This document shows positions 8,351 through 18,669 of a DNA stretch of 64,000 nucleotides, in pieces. The translations under genes and the position numbers were made by a program. The notes under the pieces were generated by a model. The model did no database searches. It worked only from the letters and a program-made list of their open reading frames with translations, and was not told the DNA's origin. Origin of the DNA: Microbacterium rhizomatis (GTDB lineage: Bacteria > Actinomycetota > Actinomycetes > Actinomycetales > Microbacteriaceae); contig NZ_VYSA01000003.1 of assembly GCF_008710745.1 (NCBI RefSeq), positions 310,001 through 374,000 on the forward strand, written 5' to 3'. Numbering within the stretch: the first letter of the stretch is position 1; each line of letters starts with the position of its first letter.

Positions 8351-8884
8351 TCAGATCGTCTTGGGCGATTCGCCCTCGCCCTGCGTCTTGGTCTGACCCT
8401 CGTGCTCCTCGAAGCGCACGATCGCTTCGGCGAGGATGCGGTCGGCCTCGGCCTTGTCGCCCCATGCGTCGACCTTGACCCACTTGTTCGGCTCGAGGTC
8501 TTTGTAGTGCTCGAAGAAGTGCTCGATCTCTTTCTTCGTGTAGTCGGGGATGTCGGCGAGATCCTGGATGTGGCTCCAGCGCGGGTCCTTCGTCAGCACG
8601 GCCACGAGCTTGTCGTCGCCCCCGGCCTCGTCGCTCATCTTGAGCACGCCGACCGGGCGGACGTTGACCATCACGCCGGGGAAGAGCTGAACGTCCAGAA
8701 GCACGAGCACGTCCAGCGGGTCGCCGTCCTCGCCGAGCGTGTTGTCGAAGAAGCCGTAGTCGGCCGGGTAGCCCATGGGCGTGAACAGCACGCGGTCGAG
8801 ATAGACGCGCCCGGTGCCGTGGTCGACCTCGTACTTGACGCGGCTGCCGCGCGGGATCTCGATGACGGCGTCGTGTGCGGCCAT
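8351..8884 (-). CDS. ppa: inorganic pyrophosphatase
   Basis: A 177-residue family I soluble pyrophosphatase that hydrolyses pyrophosphate released by biosynthesis. Signature residues are present: EIPRGSRVKYEVDH, FTPMGYPADYGF, and the metal-binding DEDGDPLDVLVL-type loop (here GEDGDPLDVLVL), plus KDPRW further on. Length is normal. The ATG at 8884 has CGGAGG about 10 nt upstream. It converges on the M23 gene and diverges from tilS, with a repeat element between. Confidence 0.97.
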   Translation of the reverse strand: MAAHDAVIEIPRGSRVKYEVDHGTGRVYLDRVLFTPMGYPADYGFFDNTLGEDGDPLDVLVLLDVQLFPGVMVNVRPVGVLKMSDEAGGDDKLVAVLTKDPRWSHIQDLADIPDYTKKEIEHFFEHYKDLEPNKWVKVDAWGDKAEADRILAEAIVRFEEHEGQTKTQGEGESPKTI

Positions 8885-8962
8885 GGCTGTGTTCCTCCGT
8901 TGGTGTGTGGGGCATCTGCAGGCGCCCGGATGCCGCGACCAGCCTAGTGCGGGCCCTCCGCC

Positions 8963-9049
8963 GTGCAGAACGCAGGACCGATCCCCCTCGGTGGCGGCGA
9001 AAACCGGCGTGTCGCCCGAGTTTCGGAGGATCGATCCTGCGTTGTGCAC
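8963..9049. repeat. palindromic repeat family 1, copy A
   Basis: An 87-nt element whose ends are inverted: GTGCAGAACGCAGGACCGAT at the left and the reverse complement of GTGCACAACGCAGGATCGAT at the right (two mismatches). Related copies lie at 28462, 36320 and 36461. It sits just upstream of the tilS promoter. Confidence 0.85.
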
Positions 9050-9062
9050 GAGGAGCGGCCGG

Positions 9063-9068
9063 TACCGT
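9063..9068 (+). promoter_or_regulatory. -10 element of leaderless tilS
   Basis: TACCGT lies exactly 6 nt before the GTG start and no Shine-Dalgarno site is present, so transcription probably starts at or next to the start codon. Confidence 0.55.
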
Positions 9069-9074
9069 GGGCTC

Positions 9075-10070
9075 GTGACGCACAGACCTGGCCTCGACCC
9101 CTCCGTCGCCGAGGTACGGCGGGCGGTCCGCCGTGCGCTCGAGCCGCTCGGGCACGGCTCGACGGTCGTGGTGGGGCTGTCGGGCGGAGCGGACTCGCTC
9201 GCGCTCGCCGCCGCGACGGTCTTCGAGGGGCGCAAGCTCGGGTTGCGCGTGGTCGCCGCGACGGTCGACCACGGCCTCCAGCCGGGGTCGGCGGATGCGG
9301 CGGCCACCGCCGCGCGCGCCGCGACCGCACTCGGCGCCGAGGCGCGCATCGTCACGGTCGACGTCGGCACCGACGGCGGTCCCGAGGCAGCGGCCCGCGA
9401 GGCCCGCTACGCCGCATTGATCGGCGTCGCGCGGGATGCCGGTGCCGCCGCGATCCTGGTCGGTCACACGCTCGACGACCAGGCCGAGACGGTTCTCCTG
9501 GGGCTCGCGCGCGGAGCGGGCGGCGCGAGTCTGCAGGGCATGGCTCCGGCATCGGATCTGGACGGCATCGCCTTGCTCAGGCCGCTCCTCGGCGTGCGTC
9601 GCGTGACGACGCGCGCCTCGTGCGCGGCCGAGGATCTCCGCCCCTGGGACGACCCCCAGAACGTCGATCCGCGCTTCGCGCGCGTCCGGGTCCGGGAGCG
9701 GGTCCTGCCCGCGCTGGAGGCAGAGCTCGGCCCCGGCATCGCCGAGGCGCTCGCACGCACCGCCGAGCAGCTGCGCGAAGACGGCGAGGCGTTCGCCGAG
9801 ATGATCGACGAGACGATCGAAGACATCGTCGAGCATGCCGAAGCCGGCATCTCGGTCTCGGTGCCGGCGCTCGCGGCGAACCCCCCGGCCCTGCGGCACC
9901 GGATCATCCGGCACGTCGTCGCGAGCGAGTTCCACCAGAGCCTGACGCGCGCTCAGACCCTGGAGGTCGCCCGGCTGGTCACCGACTGGGCGGGGCAGGG
10001 ACCGATCGATCTACCGGGATGCCGCGCCCACCGCTCCGGATCGCTGATCGTGTTCACGGGTACGCTCTGA
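9075..10070 (+). CDS. tilS: tRNA(Ile)-lysidine synthetase
   Basis: A 331-residue N-type ATP pyrophosphatase that converts C34 of tRNA-Ile(CAU) to lysidine, so AUA is read as isoleucine. The PP-loop SGGADS (residues 36-41) is intact, followed by AATVDHGLQPGS and LVGHTLDDQAETVL, both typical of TilS. The C-terminal part is short, as in actinobacteria. The GTG at 9075 follows a leaderless promoter pattern. It is followed after 2 nt by hpt, the conserved pairing in this phylum. Confidence 0.95.
   Translation: MTHRPGLDPSVAEVRRAVRRALEPLGHGSTVVVGLSGGADSLALAAATVFEGRKLGLRVVAATVDHGLQPGSADAAATAARAATALGAEARIVTVDVGTDGGPEAAAREARYAALIGVARDAGAAAILVGHTLDDQAETVLLGLARGAGGASLQGMAPASDLDGIALLRPLLGVRRVTTRASCAAEDLRPWDDPQNVDPRFARVRVRERVLPALEAELGPGIAEALARTAEQLREDGEAFAEMIDETIEDIVEHAEAGISVSVPALAANPPALRHRIIRHVVASEFHQSLTRAQTLEVARLVTDWAGQGPIDLPGCRAHRSGSLIVFTGTL
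10061..10066 (+). promoter_or_regulatory. -10 element of hpt inside the tilS 3' end
   Basis: TACGCT lies 6 nt before the hpt ATG and overlaps the last codons of tilS. hpt may therefore have its own leaderless transcript as well as read-through from tilS. Confidence 0.45.
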
Positions 10071-10072
10071 CC

Positions 10073-10624
10073 ATGCGCGCGGCCGACATCTCCGACGACC
10101 TGACCGAGATCCTCGTCACCGAGGAGCAGATCCAAGACAAGCTGCAGGAGCTGGCCGAGCAGGTGCTGGTGGACTACGAGGGCAAGGATCTGCTGCTCGT
10201 CGGCGTCCTGAAGGGTGCGGTCATGGTGATGGCCGACTTCGCCCGGGCACTGCCGCGGCACATCATGATGGACTGGATGGCCGTCTCGTCGTACGGCACA
10301 GGGACGCGATCGAGCGGCGTCGTGCAGATCCGCAAAGACCTCGACACCGATCTGCACGACAAGGACGTCCTGATCGTGGAGGACATCATCGATTCGGGCC
10401 TCACGCTCAGCTGGCTGCTGGAGAACTTCGCGTCGCGCGGCGCGAAGTCGGTTTCGGTGCTGGCGCTGCTGCGCAAGCCCGACGCCATGAAGGTGCACGT
10501 CGAATGCCGCTACGTGGGGTTCGACATCCCCAACGATTTCGTCGTCGGCTACGGCCTCGACTACGCCGAGAAGTACCGCAACCTGCGCGATGTCGCGGTG
10601 CTCGCGCCGCACGTGTACGCCTGA
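10073..10624 (+). CDS. hpt: hypoxanthine phosphoribosyltransferase
   Basis: A 183-residue purine-salvage enzyme that makes IMP/GMP from hypoxanthine/guanine and PRPP. The PRPP-binding loop VLIVEDIIDSGLTL is textbook, GVLKGAVMVMADFAR forms the N-terminal part of the active site, and the flexible-loop region SSYGTGTRSSG is present. Length matches the family. It starts 2 nt after tilS and precedes ftsH, a conserved actinobacterial order. Confidence 0.97.
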   Translation: MRAADISDDLTEILVTEEQIQDKLQELAEQVLVDYEGKDLLLVGVLKGAVMVMADFARALPRHIMMDWMAVSSYGTGTRSSGVVQIRKDLDTDLHDKDVLIVEDIIDSGLTLSWLLENFASRGAKSVSVLALLRKPDAMKVHVECRYVGFDIPNDFVVGYGLDYAEKYRNLRDVAVLAPHVYA

Positions 10625-10776
10625 CCGGTCGCGACGCCGTTCCCCCGGGGAGCACGGCGAGTACGCCCACGGCGAATCCCGCGAATACGCAGGCTAGCCA
10701 CAGAATCGCCGCGCTACCCTGATTTGACCGTGTTCGCGCGGATCGTCGACGAAAGGGAACGGGCCCGGCCCGCACC

Positions 10777-12783
<2,007 letters not shown>

Positions 12784-12792
12784 GCTCGGCCT

Positions 12793-13395
12793 GTGGCCGT
12801 CGATCATGAGCGTGTCGTCTCGCTCGTGCGCGAGCTGCTCGAGGCGATCGGAGAAGACCCCGATCGTCCCGGGCTGCGGATGACCCCCGAACGCGTCGCC
12901 GAATCGTACGGCGAGTTCTTCGCGGGCGTGGGGGCGGATGCTGCGGCCCCCCTGGCCCATACGATCTCCGTTGCGCGGGGGCCGGCGCCCGACACGCTTC
13001 CGTCCGGCGCGGTGATGCTCCGCGACATCCGGTTCCGGTCCGTGTGCGAACATCACCTGCTTCCCTTCCGCGGGATGGCGCACATCGCCTACCTGCCTGG
13101 CGAACAGGTCGTCGGGCTGGGCGCGCTTCCGAAGGTGGTCGAGATCCTCGCTGCGCGACCTCAGGTGCAGGAGCGGCTGGGGGAGCAGATCGCCGACACG
13201 ATCTCGACCGCGCTCGACAGCCGCGGAGTGCTCGTCGTGCTCGATGCCTCGCACGAGTGCGTCACGATGCGCGGTGGCAAGCAGCCCGATGCGTCGACGG
13301 TCACGATCGCGGCGCGCGGAGAGCTGGCCGATCCCGTCGCCCGCGCCGAGCTGATCGCACTCCTGGGCGCTTCCAGGACCCCGGGACCGGAGTGA
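12793..13395 (+). CDS. folE: GTP cyclohydrolase I
   Basis: A 200-residue enzyme that opens the GTP ring to give 7,8-dihydroneopterin triphosphate, the first step of folate synthesis. Zinc ligands and active site are visible in RSVCEHHLLPFRG and ASHECVTMRGG, with GLGALPKVVEI between. GTG start at 12793, 9 nt after ftsH. First gene of a folE-folP-folB-folK run with 1-nt gaps or overlaps, so one transcript probably supplies the folate pathway. Confidence 0.97.
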   Translation: MAVDHERVVSLVRELLEAIGEDPDRPGLRMTPERVAESYGEFFAGVGADAAAPLAHTISVARGPAPDTLPSGAVMLRDIRFRSVCEHHLLPFRGMAHIAYLPGEQVVGLGALPKVVEILAARPQVQERLGEQIADTISTALDSRGVLVVLDASHECVTMRGGKQPDASTVTIAARGELADPVARAELIALLGASRTPGPE

Positions 13396-13396
13396 C

Positions 13397-14242
13397 ATGA
13401 CCACCCTGATCATGGGCATCGTGAATGTCACGCCCGATTCCTTCAGCGACGGCGGGAGGTTCCTCGATCCGGATGCGGCGATCGCGCACGGACTGCGCCT
13501 CCGTGCCCACGGCGCCGACCTGCTGGATGTGGGCGGCGAATCCACGCGTCCCGGCGCCCAGCGCGTCGACCCCCTCCTCGAGCAGGAACGCGTGCTCCCT
13601 GTCGTGCGCGGACTCGCTGCCGCGGGCATCGCGGTCAGCATCGACACCATGAACGCCACGACCGCCCTTGCCGCCGTCGCGGCGGGCGCCCGTATCGTCA
13701 ACGACGTATCGGGCGGCCTCGCCGATCCCGAGCTGCTGGCGGCGGTCGCCTCCACCGATGCCGACCTCGTGCTCGGGCACTGGCGCGGCCACTCCGCCGA
13801 CATGTACGCCCGCGCCCAGTACGACGACGTGGCGCGCGACGTCGTCGCCGAGTTGGGGGAGCGCGTCGATGCGGCGCAGGCTGCCGGCATCCCCCCCGCT
13901 CGTCTGATCACCGATCCGGGCGTCGGATTCGGCAAGAAGGGCGACCAGAACTGGGGTGTGCTGCGCGCGCTGCCGCGCCTCACGGCCCGAGGCATGCGGG
14001 TGCTCGTCGGTACGAGCCGGAAGCGCTTCCTGAGCGAGGCGATCACGGCCGATGACGAGGGGGACGAGCCGGTCGCGACGTCGCGACTGGACCTGGCCAC
14101 CGCCGTCACGAGCGTTCTCGCCGCCCAGGGCGGCGCGTGGGCGGTGCGCGTGCACGATGTCGCGGCGACGCGGGATGCGCTGCGCGTCTCACTGAGCTGG
14201 GAGGGGGAGAGCCGGTGGATGTCATCGACGAGATCCGGCTGA
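13397..14242 (+). CDS. folP: dihydropteroate synthase
   Basis: A 281-residue enzyme joining p-aminobenzoate to dihydropterin pyrophosphate, and the sulfonamide target. Loop motifs are intact: MGIVNVTPDSFSDGG, DVGGESTRPGA, VSIDTMNA, DPGVGFGKK and VGTSRKRFL. It starts 1 nt after the folE stop. Its last ~10 codons overlap the start of folB by 28 nt in another frame, so the C-terminal tail SRWMSSTRSG is a by-product of that overlap. Confidence 0.97.
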   Translation: MTTLIMGIVNVTPDSFSDGGRFLDPDAAIAHGLRLRAHGADLLDVGGESTRPGAQRVDPLLEQERVLPVVRGLAAAGIAVSIDTMNATTALAAVAAGARIVNDVSGGLADPELLAAVASTDADLVLGHWRGHSADMYARAQYDDVARDVVAELGERVDAAQAAGIPPARLITDPGVGFGKKGDQNWGVLRALPRLTARGMRVLVGTSRKRFLSEAITADDEGDEPVATSRLDLATAVTSVLAAQGGAWAVRVHDVAATRDALRVSLSWEGESRWMSSTRSG

Positions 14243-14589
14243 CCGGCCTGCGGGTCTTCGGTCGGCATGGCGTCTACGATCACGAGCGTCGGGACGGTCA
14301 GGACTTCGTCGTCGACCTGACGTTGATGCTCGACATCGGCCGCGCCGCCCAGACCGACGACGTCGCCGACACGGTTCACTACGGCGTGGTGGCGGAGCAG
14401 GTGGCCGCGATCGTCGGCGGCGAACCCGTCAACCTGCTCGAGACTCTCGCGACGCGGATCGCGGATCGGCTTCTCGCGGACTACGCCGTGCGAATCGTGC
14501 GGGTGACCGTGCACAAGCCCTCCGCGCCGATCCCGCTCTCGTTCGACGATGTCTCGGTCACGGTCACACGATCGAGGGACGCCCGATGA
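14215..14589 (+). CDS. folB: dihydroneopterin aldolase
   Basis: A 124-residue aldolase that cleaves dihydroneopterin to hydroxymethyl-dihydropterin and glycolaldehyde. RLTGLRVFGRHGVYDHER and the DTVHYGVVAEQV and NLLETLATRIAD segments are characteristic. The GTG at 14215 is preferred because GAGGGGGAG lies 5-10 nt upstream, even though this places it inside folP. The 3' end overlaps folK by ATGA. Confidence 0.95.
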   Translation: MDVIDEIRLTGLRVFGRHGVYDHERRDGQDFVVDLTLMLDIGRAAQTDDVADTVHYGVVAEQVAAIVGGEPVNLLETLATRIADRLLADYAVRIVRVTVHKPSAPIPLSFDDVSVTVTRSRDAR

Positions 14590-15128
14590 ATCGCCGCCTC
14601 GCTCAGGGGTTCGACGGTGAAGTGACCCCGGTTTCGCATGAACCCGTGGTCGCCGTCGTGGCGCTCGGTGCCAACCTCGGCGATCGGGCGGCGACTCTGT
14701 CGGCCGCGGTCGACGCGCTCCGTTCCCTCCCGCTGGTCGACGAGGTGCGGGCGGCGACCCCGGTGGAGTCGGTGGCTGTCAAGCCCGGAGGGCCGGATGC
14801 CGGGGCCCCCGCGTATCTCAACTCGGTCGCCCTCGTCACGACGCGCCTCGCGCCGACGGTGCTCCTGGAGTATCTGCACGCGATCGAGGCGCGCCACGGG
14901 CGCGAACGCCGCGAGCGGTGGGGCGACCGCACGCTCGACCTGGATCTCATCGCCTACGGCGACGTCTCGAGCGCGACTCCCACGCTGATCCTTCCCCATC
15001 CGCGCGCTGCCGAGCGCGACTTCGTGCTCGCTCCGTGGGTATCGCTCGATCCCGACGCCGTCCTCCCCGGAGCGGGGCGGGTCGACGCGCTCCTGGCGGC
15101 ACTGCGCGAGTCGGAGGAGGCCCCGTGA
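14586..15128 (+). CDS. folK: 2-amino-4-hydroxy-6-hydroxymethyldihydropteridine pyrophosphokinase
   Basis: A 180-residue HPPK that transfers pyrophosphate from ATP to the dihydropterin alcohol, giving the folP substrate. Motifs ALGANLGDRAATL, AYLNSVALV and RWGDRTLDLDLIAYGD hold the ATP- and pterin-binding residues; LPHPRAAERDFVLAP follows. The ~18-residue N-terminal extension before the first strand is a little longer than usual. ATGA overlap with folB; the GTG of the next gene overlaps its stop. Confidence 0.96.
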   Translation: MNRRLAQGFDGEVTPVSHEPVVAVVALGANLGDRAATLSAAVDALRSLPLVDEVRAATPVESVAVKPGGPDAGAPAYLNSVALVTTRLAPTVLLEYLHAIEARHGRERRERWGDRTLDLDLIAYGDVSSATPTLILPHPRAAERDFVLAPWVSLDPDAVLPGAGRVDALLAALRESEEAP

Positions 15129-15619
15129 AGCGCACGAGTCCGGGCATCCTGCTCCTGTCCGCCGTCATCGGTCTCGCGGTCGGCTTCCTGCTCGACAACG
15201 CCCTCACCGCTGCCGGTCGGCCCACCTTCACTCCGGTGATCACGCTCCCGATCCTGCTCGTCCTGCTCGGGCTCCTCACCCTCGCGCTGGCCATCCCGAT
15301 CCGTCGCGCGACGCGCGGCAGGGCGGGAGCGCCGGTCAATCCGTTCCGGGCCCTTCGAGTCGCGATGCTCGCGAAGGCGTCGAGCATCGTGGGCGCCGCG
15401 GTGGGCGGCCTCGCGGTGGGGCTCCTGGTCTTCCTCCTCACCCGCCCGGTCAGCCCCTCGGTAGGCTCTGTGGGGGCGATCATCCTGACGGGGGTCGCCT
15501 GCGCGATCCTCATCACGGCCGCCCTGATCTCCGAGCACCTGTGCACCATCCGGAAGGACGACGATGACGAACACCCCGGAGCCGGCGGCGACGCCGGACT
15601 CTCCGACCGCAGCCACTGA
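15125..15619 (+). CDS. DUF3180 family membrane protein
   Basis: A 164-residue protein with four predicted transmembrane helices (about residues 8-26, 36-57, 82-105 and 116-138) and a short acidic cytoplasmic tail. The position directly after folK, overlapping by GTGA, is the conserved location of DUF3180 proteins in actinobacteria. Function is unknown; there is no enzymatic motif. Its 3' end overlaps the next gene by 56 nt, a deep overlap in another frame. Confidence 0.8.
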   Translation: MKRTSPGILLLSAVIGLAVGFLLDNALTAAGRPTFTPVITLPILLVLLGLLTLALAIPIRRATRGRAGAPVNPFRALRVAMLAKASSIVGAAVGGLAVGLLVFLLTRPVSPSVGSVGAIILTGVACAILITAALISEHLCTIRKDDDDEHPGAGGDAGLSDRSH

Positions 15620-16175
15620 TCCGTCGGAGCGCAGCGGTCGGGACGAGGTGCTCGACGCGCGGACGTTCGACCGGATACGGCAACCGCGCGGGGCGGCACG
15701 GCTGCCGCTGGGCGACGGCGCGTGGCACCAGCTGGCGCGGGCGTACGTGTGGGTGCGGCTGATCTCCACGACGACCGTGCTGCTCGTCGTGCTCGCCGTC
15801 GCGCTGGCGCTGAGTCTGTGGGTGCACCAGTTGTGGGTCTGGATCCCGGCGGGAATCGTCCTGGTGATCCTGGTCTGGACGCTCGCGATCACTCCACGTC
15901 AGGCACGTGCGTACGGTTACCAGCTGCGCGCCGACGACCTGGTCATGCGCCGCGGCATCCTGTGGCAGCGCATGGTGGCCGTGCCGTACGGCCGCATGCA
16001 GCTGGTCGACATTTCGCACGGACCTCTGGACCGCGGGTTCGGCATCGCGCAGCTCAAGCTCGTGACAGCGGCCGCGTCCAGCGGCGTCACGATCCCCGGG
16101 CTCACCCAAGAGGCAGCCGAGCGCCTTCGAGACACGCTCATCGATGTGGCCGAGAGCAGACGGACCGGGCTGTGA
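15564..16175 (+). CDS. membrane PH-domain (bPH2, YdbS-like) protein
   Basis: A 203-residue protein: a polar ~55-residue N-terminus, two adjacent transmembrane helices (about residues 65-105), then one bacterial PH-like domain containing YQLRADDLVMRRGILW, VAVPYGRMQLVDISHGPL and LKLVTAA. These features define the bPH2/YdbS family; the substrate or partner is unknown. The ATG at 15564 has GGAAGG 7 nt upstream. It is followed by a YdbT-like gene, the usual pairing. Confidence 0.85.
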   Translation: MTNTPEPAATPDSPTAATDPSERSGRDEVLDARTFDRIRQPRGAARLPLGDGAWHQLARAYVWVRLISTTTVLLVVLAVALALSLWVHQLWVWIPAGIVLVILVWTLAITPRQARAYGYQLRADDLVMRRGILWQRMVAVPYGRMQLVDISHGPLDRGFGIAQLKLVTAAASSGVTIPGLTQEAAERLRDTLIDVAESRRTGL

Positions 16176-17740
16176 CCGGCATCCCCGATTCTGAGACTTC
16201 CGCGCCGCTTTCGCCCGGGGCTGCGGCGTCGCCGTTGAGCGACGGTGAGTGGCATAGGCTCCACCCGCTGACCCCTCTCTTCCGCGGGGGACTGTTCCTC
16301 GTCGTGATCGTCGGCGTGGTGATCGCCAATCTGCGCGAGCGACTCATCGAGTGGTTCCTGCCGCAGCTGCCCGGCGGGGGGTTGCCGCCCGACCCGGTCG
16401 ATTACATCCTGAGCCACAACCTGATCCTCATCGCGCTCGTGGTCGTGCTGGGGATCGCCGTCGTCGTGTTCGTGCTGTTCTACGTCTCGTGGCGGTTCCA
16501 TACCTTCCGCATCACCGACGACGACGTCGAGGTGCGCAGCGGGGTGCTCTTCCGCACCCATCGCCGCGCGCCGCTGGATCGCGTGCAGGGCGTCAACCTC
16601 ACGCGCCCGATGTTCGCGCGGCTGTGCGGGATGGCCAAGCTCGAGGTCGTAGGGGGAGGGCTCGATGCGAACGTCAAGCTGGAGTACCTGTCGACGGCGG
16701 CCGCCGAGGAGGTGCGCGCCGACATCCTCCAGCTCGCGTCGGGCCTCCGCCTCGCCGCCGGTCGCTCCGCTCCGGAGGGCGCGCCGCCCCGCCGCACGAC
16801 CGCGGCAGCATCGGCGGTGAGCGCCGGGATCACGGGACTCATCGTCGGGGCGGAGCAGCCCGTCGCCCAGCCGGAATCGGTCGTGCACATCCCCACGGTC
16901 CGGCTTGCGGCATCTCATCTGCTCAGCGGATCGACGGTCGCGCTGATCGTGATCCTCGCGGCGACCGTGTGGGGCGCGATCGTGGGCACGCCCTGGGTGC
17001 TCGTGGGATTCATCCCCGCGCTGCTCGGGTTCGGCACGTACTGGGTACGCGGCATCACCCGGGCCCTCCGCTATTCCATCGCGCCCACCCCCAGCGGCGT
17101 GCGCATCACCTACGGTCTGCTCACGACGATCACCGAGACGCTCCCGCCGGGGAGGATCCACGCGATCGAAGTGACCCAGTCGATCCTGTGGCGGCCGGCC
17201 GGGTGGTGGACCGTGACCGTCAACCGGCTGTCGGGGCGAAGTGCCGCGGACGGCGCGAACGACCAGTTCACCACTGTGCTCCCCGTCGGCACCCGCGCCG
17301 ACGTCGAGCGCGTGCTGCGGCTGTTGCAGCCCGGGATTCCCGAGGGCGAGTGGCCGCTCGTGTTCGAGCACGGGATCCTCGGCCCGCGCGACGGTGATCC
17401 GTATACGAACACTCCTCGTCGGGCGCGGCTGCTCCGGCCGCTGTCCTGGACGCGCAACGGCTTTCTGCTCACGCCGGATGCGATCTTCACGCGACGGGGA
17501 CTCATCTGGCGAAGGCTCGGCATGTTCCCGCTCGCCCGCATGCAGAGCGTGGGGATCGAGCAGGGGCCGATCGACCGGATGCTGGGGGTTGCCGCCGCCC
17601 GTGTGCACACGATCGCCGGGCGCGTCTACGGCGGGCTGGGCGCCATCGATCGCGACGAGGCGATGCGCTTGTTCGAGGCTGCGGAAGCCGGTGCCATCAC
17701 GGCGGCTTCGGCCGATCACAGTCACAGGTGGGCGGGATGA
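16172..17740 (+). CDS. multi-domain membrane PH protein (YdbT-like)
   Basis: A 522-residue protein with at least two bPH2 domains. The first holds FRITDDDVEVRSGVLFRTH and APLDRVQGVNL; the last holds LTPDAIFTRRGLIWRRLGMF and ARMQSVGIEQGPIDR. Two pairs of transmembrane helices (about residues 37-55 and 86-107, and near 245-290) separate them. This is the YdbT architecture, partner of the upstream YdbS-like protein. The GTG overlaps the previous stop (GTGA). A membrane-stress role is suggested for the family but unproven here. Confidence 0.85.
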   Translation: MTGIPDSETSAPLSPGAAASPLSDGEWHRLHPLTPLFRGGLFLVVIVGVVIANLRERLIEWFLPQLPGGGLPPDPVDYILSHNLILIALVVVLGIAVVVFVLFYVSWRFHTFRITDDDVEVRSGVLFRTHRRAPLDRVQGVNLTRPMFARLCGMAKLEVVGGGLDANVKLEYLSTAAAEEVRADILQLASGLRLAAGRSAPEGAPPRRTTAAASAVSAGITGLIVGAEQPVAQPESVVHIPTVRLAASHLLSGSTVALIVILAATVWGAIVGTPWVLVGFIPALLGFGTYWVRGITRALRYSIAPTPSGVRITYGLLTTITETLPPGRIHAIEVTQSILWRPAGWWTVTVNRLSGRSAADGANDQFTTVLPVGTRADVERVLRLLQPGIPEGEWPLVFEHGILGPRDGDPYTNTPRRARLLRPLSWTRNGFLLTPDAIFTRRGLIWRRLGMFPLARMQSVGIEQGPIDRMLGVAAARVHTIAGRVYGGLGAIDRDEAMRLFEAAEAGAITAASADHSHRWAG

Positions 17741-18441
17741 ACCGCGACGGACGACTCGGCGTCGGCATCATCGGCGCCGGAAGGGTCGGTCCGGTGATCG
17801 GTGCGGCGCTCGCCGGGGCCGGGCACGCGCTGACTGGCATCACGCACGGGTCGGACGACGAACGCGTCGAGGGCATGCTGCCCGGTGTGCCCCTGCTGGA
17901 CGCGCAGGAGGTCGTGCGCCGGAGCGAGCTCGTGGTGATCGCCGTGCCGCACGATCAGCTCGCCGGGCTCGTCGCCGGCCTCGCCGAGGTATCCGCGTGG
18001 CAGCCCGGCCAGCTCGTGCTGCACACCGACCCCGACTACGGGATCGACGTGCTCGCACCGGCGACCTCGCGAGGAGCGATCCCGCTCGCCGTGCATCCCG
18101 CGATGACCTTCACCGGCACATCGATGGATCTGCGTCAGCTGCCCGCCGCGTATGCGGCGGTGACGGCTCCGGCGGCGGTGCTGCCGATCGCGCAGGCGCT
18201 GGCCGTCGAGCTGGGATGCGAACCGGTCGTGGTGGCCGAGGCCGACCGCGCGGCCTACGGTGAGGCGATCGCGGTGGCGACCGAGTTCTCGCGCTCGATC
18301 GTCCGTCAGGCGGCTGTGACGCTCCGACGGGCCGGCATCGACAATCCGTCCACGTACCTGTCGGCGCTCGTGCACTCCACCGTCGACCTCGCGCTGACGG
18401 ATGCGGGCGGCGCTCTGGAACCTCCTCCGGTGATCGAATGA
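17737..18441 (+). CDS. Rossmann-fold DUF2520 protein
   Basis: A 234-residue NAD(P)-binding-fold protein: GVGIIGAGRVGPVIGAALAG is a dinucleotide loop, followed by ELVVIAVPHDQLAGLV and the DUF2520 C-terminal helical domain (HPAMTFTG, then the GEAIAVATEFSRSIV helix). It resembles ketopantoate/6-phosphogluconate reductases in layout, but the substrate is unknown. The ATG at 17737 overlaps the previous stop; a GTG 9 nt earlier is possible. In many actinobacteria this gene precedes panC; here lysS follows instead. Confidence 0.8.
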   Translation: MNRDGRLGVGIIGAGRVGPVIGAALAGAGHALTGITHGSDDERVEGMLPGVPLLDAQEVVRRSELVVIAVPHDQLAGLVAGLAEVSAWQPGQLVLHTDPDYGIDVLAPATSRGAIPLAVHPAMTFTGTSMDLRQLPAAYAAVTAPAAVLPIAQALAVELGCEPVVVAEADRAAYGEAIAVATEFSRSIVRQAAVTLRRAGIDNPSTYLSALVHSTVDLALTDAGGALEPPPVIE

Positions 18442-18517
18442 CGCGCGTGCGGCTTGCGGGCGCCTTCCGGCGGTGATCGCTACTCGGTCACCGCATCGCG
18501 CTGCGCGGATCGCAACC

Positions 18518-18581
18518 TCGGAGATCCGCAGATCTTCGGACCATTCCCGCGGCGAAGCTCCGGAAACCTGCGGATCTCCGA
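18518..18581. repeat. intergenic inverted repeat related to family 2
   Basis: TCGGAGATCCGCAG (18518-18531) and CTGCGGATCTCCGA (18568-18581) are perfect 14-nt inverted arms around a 36-nt centre. The TCGGAGATC core resembles the GTCGGAGGATC motif of the palindromes at 5341, 6147 and 25684. It lies between DUF2520 and lysS, before the TAGACT (18637-18642) that could be the lysS -10 element. Confidence 0.65.
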
Positions 18582-18669
18582 CACTCCGCGGACGGCTTCG
18601 CCGACCGGTACACCGCGGAGCGCAGTGCGCGGCCTCGGTAGACTTGGCCAGACTTCGAGGAGCCCGCCG

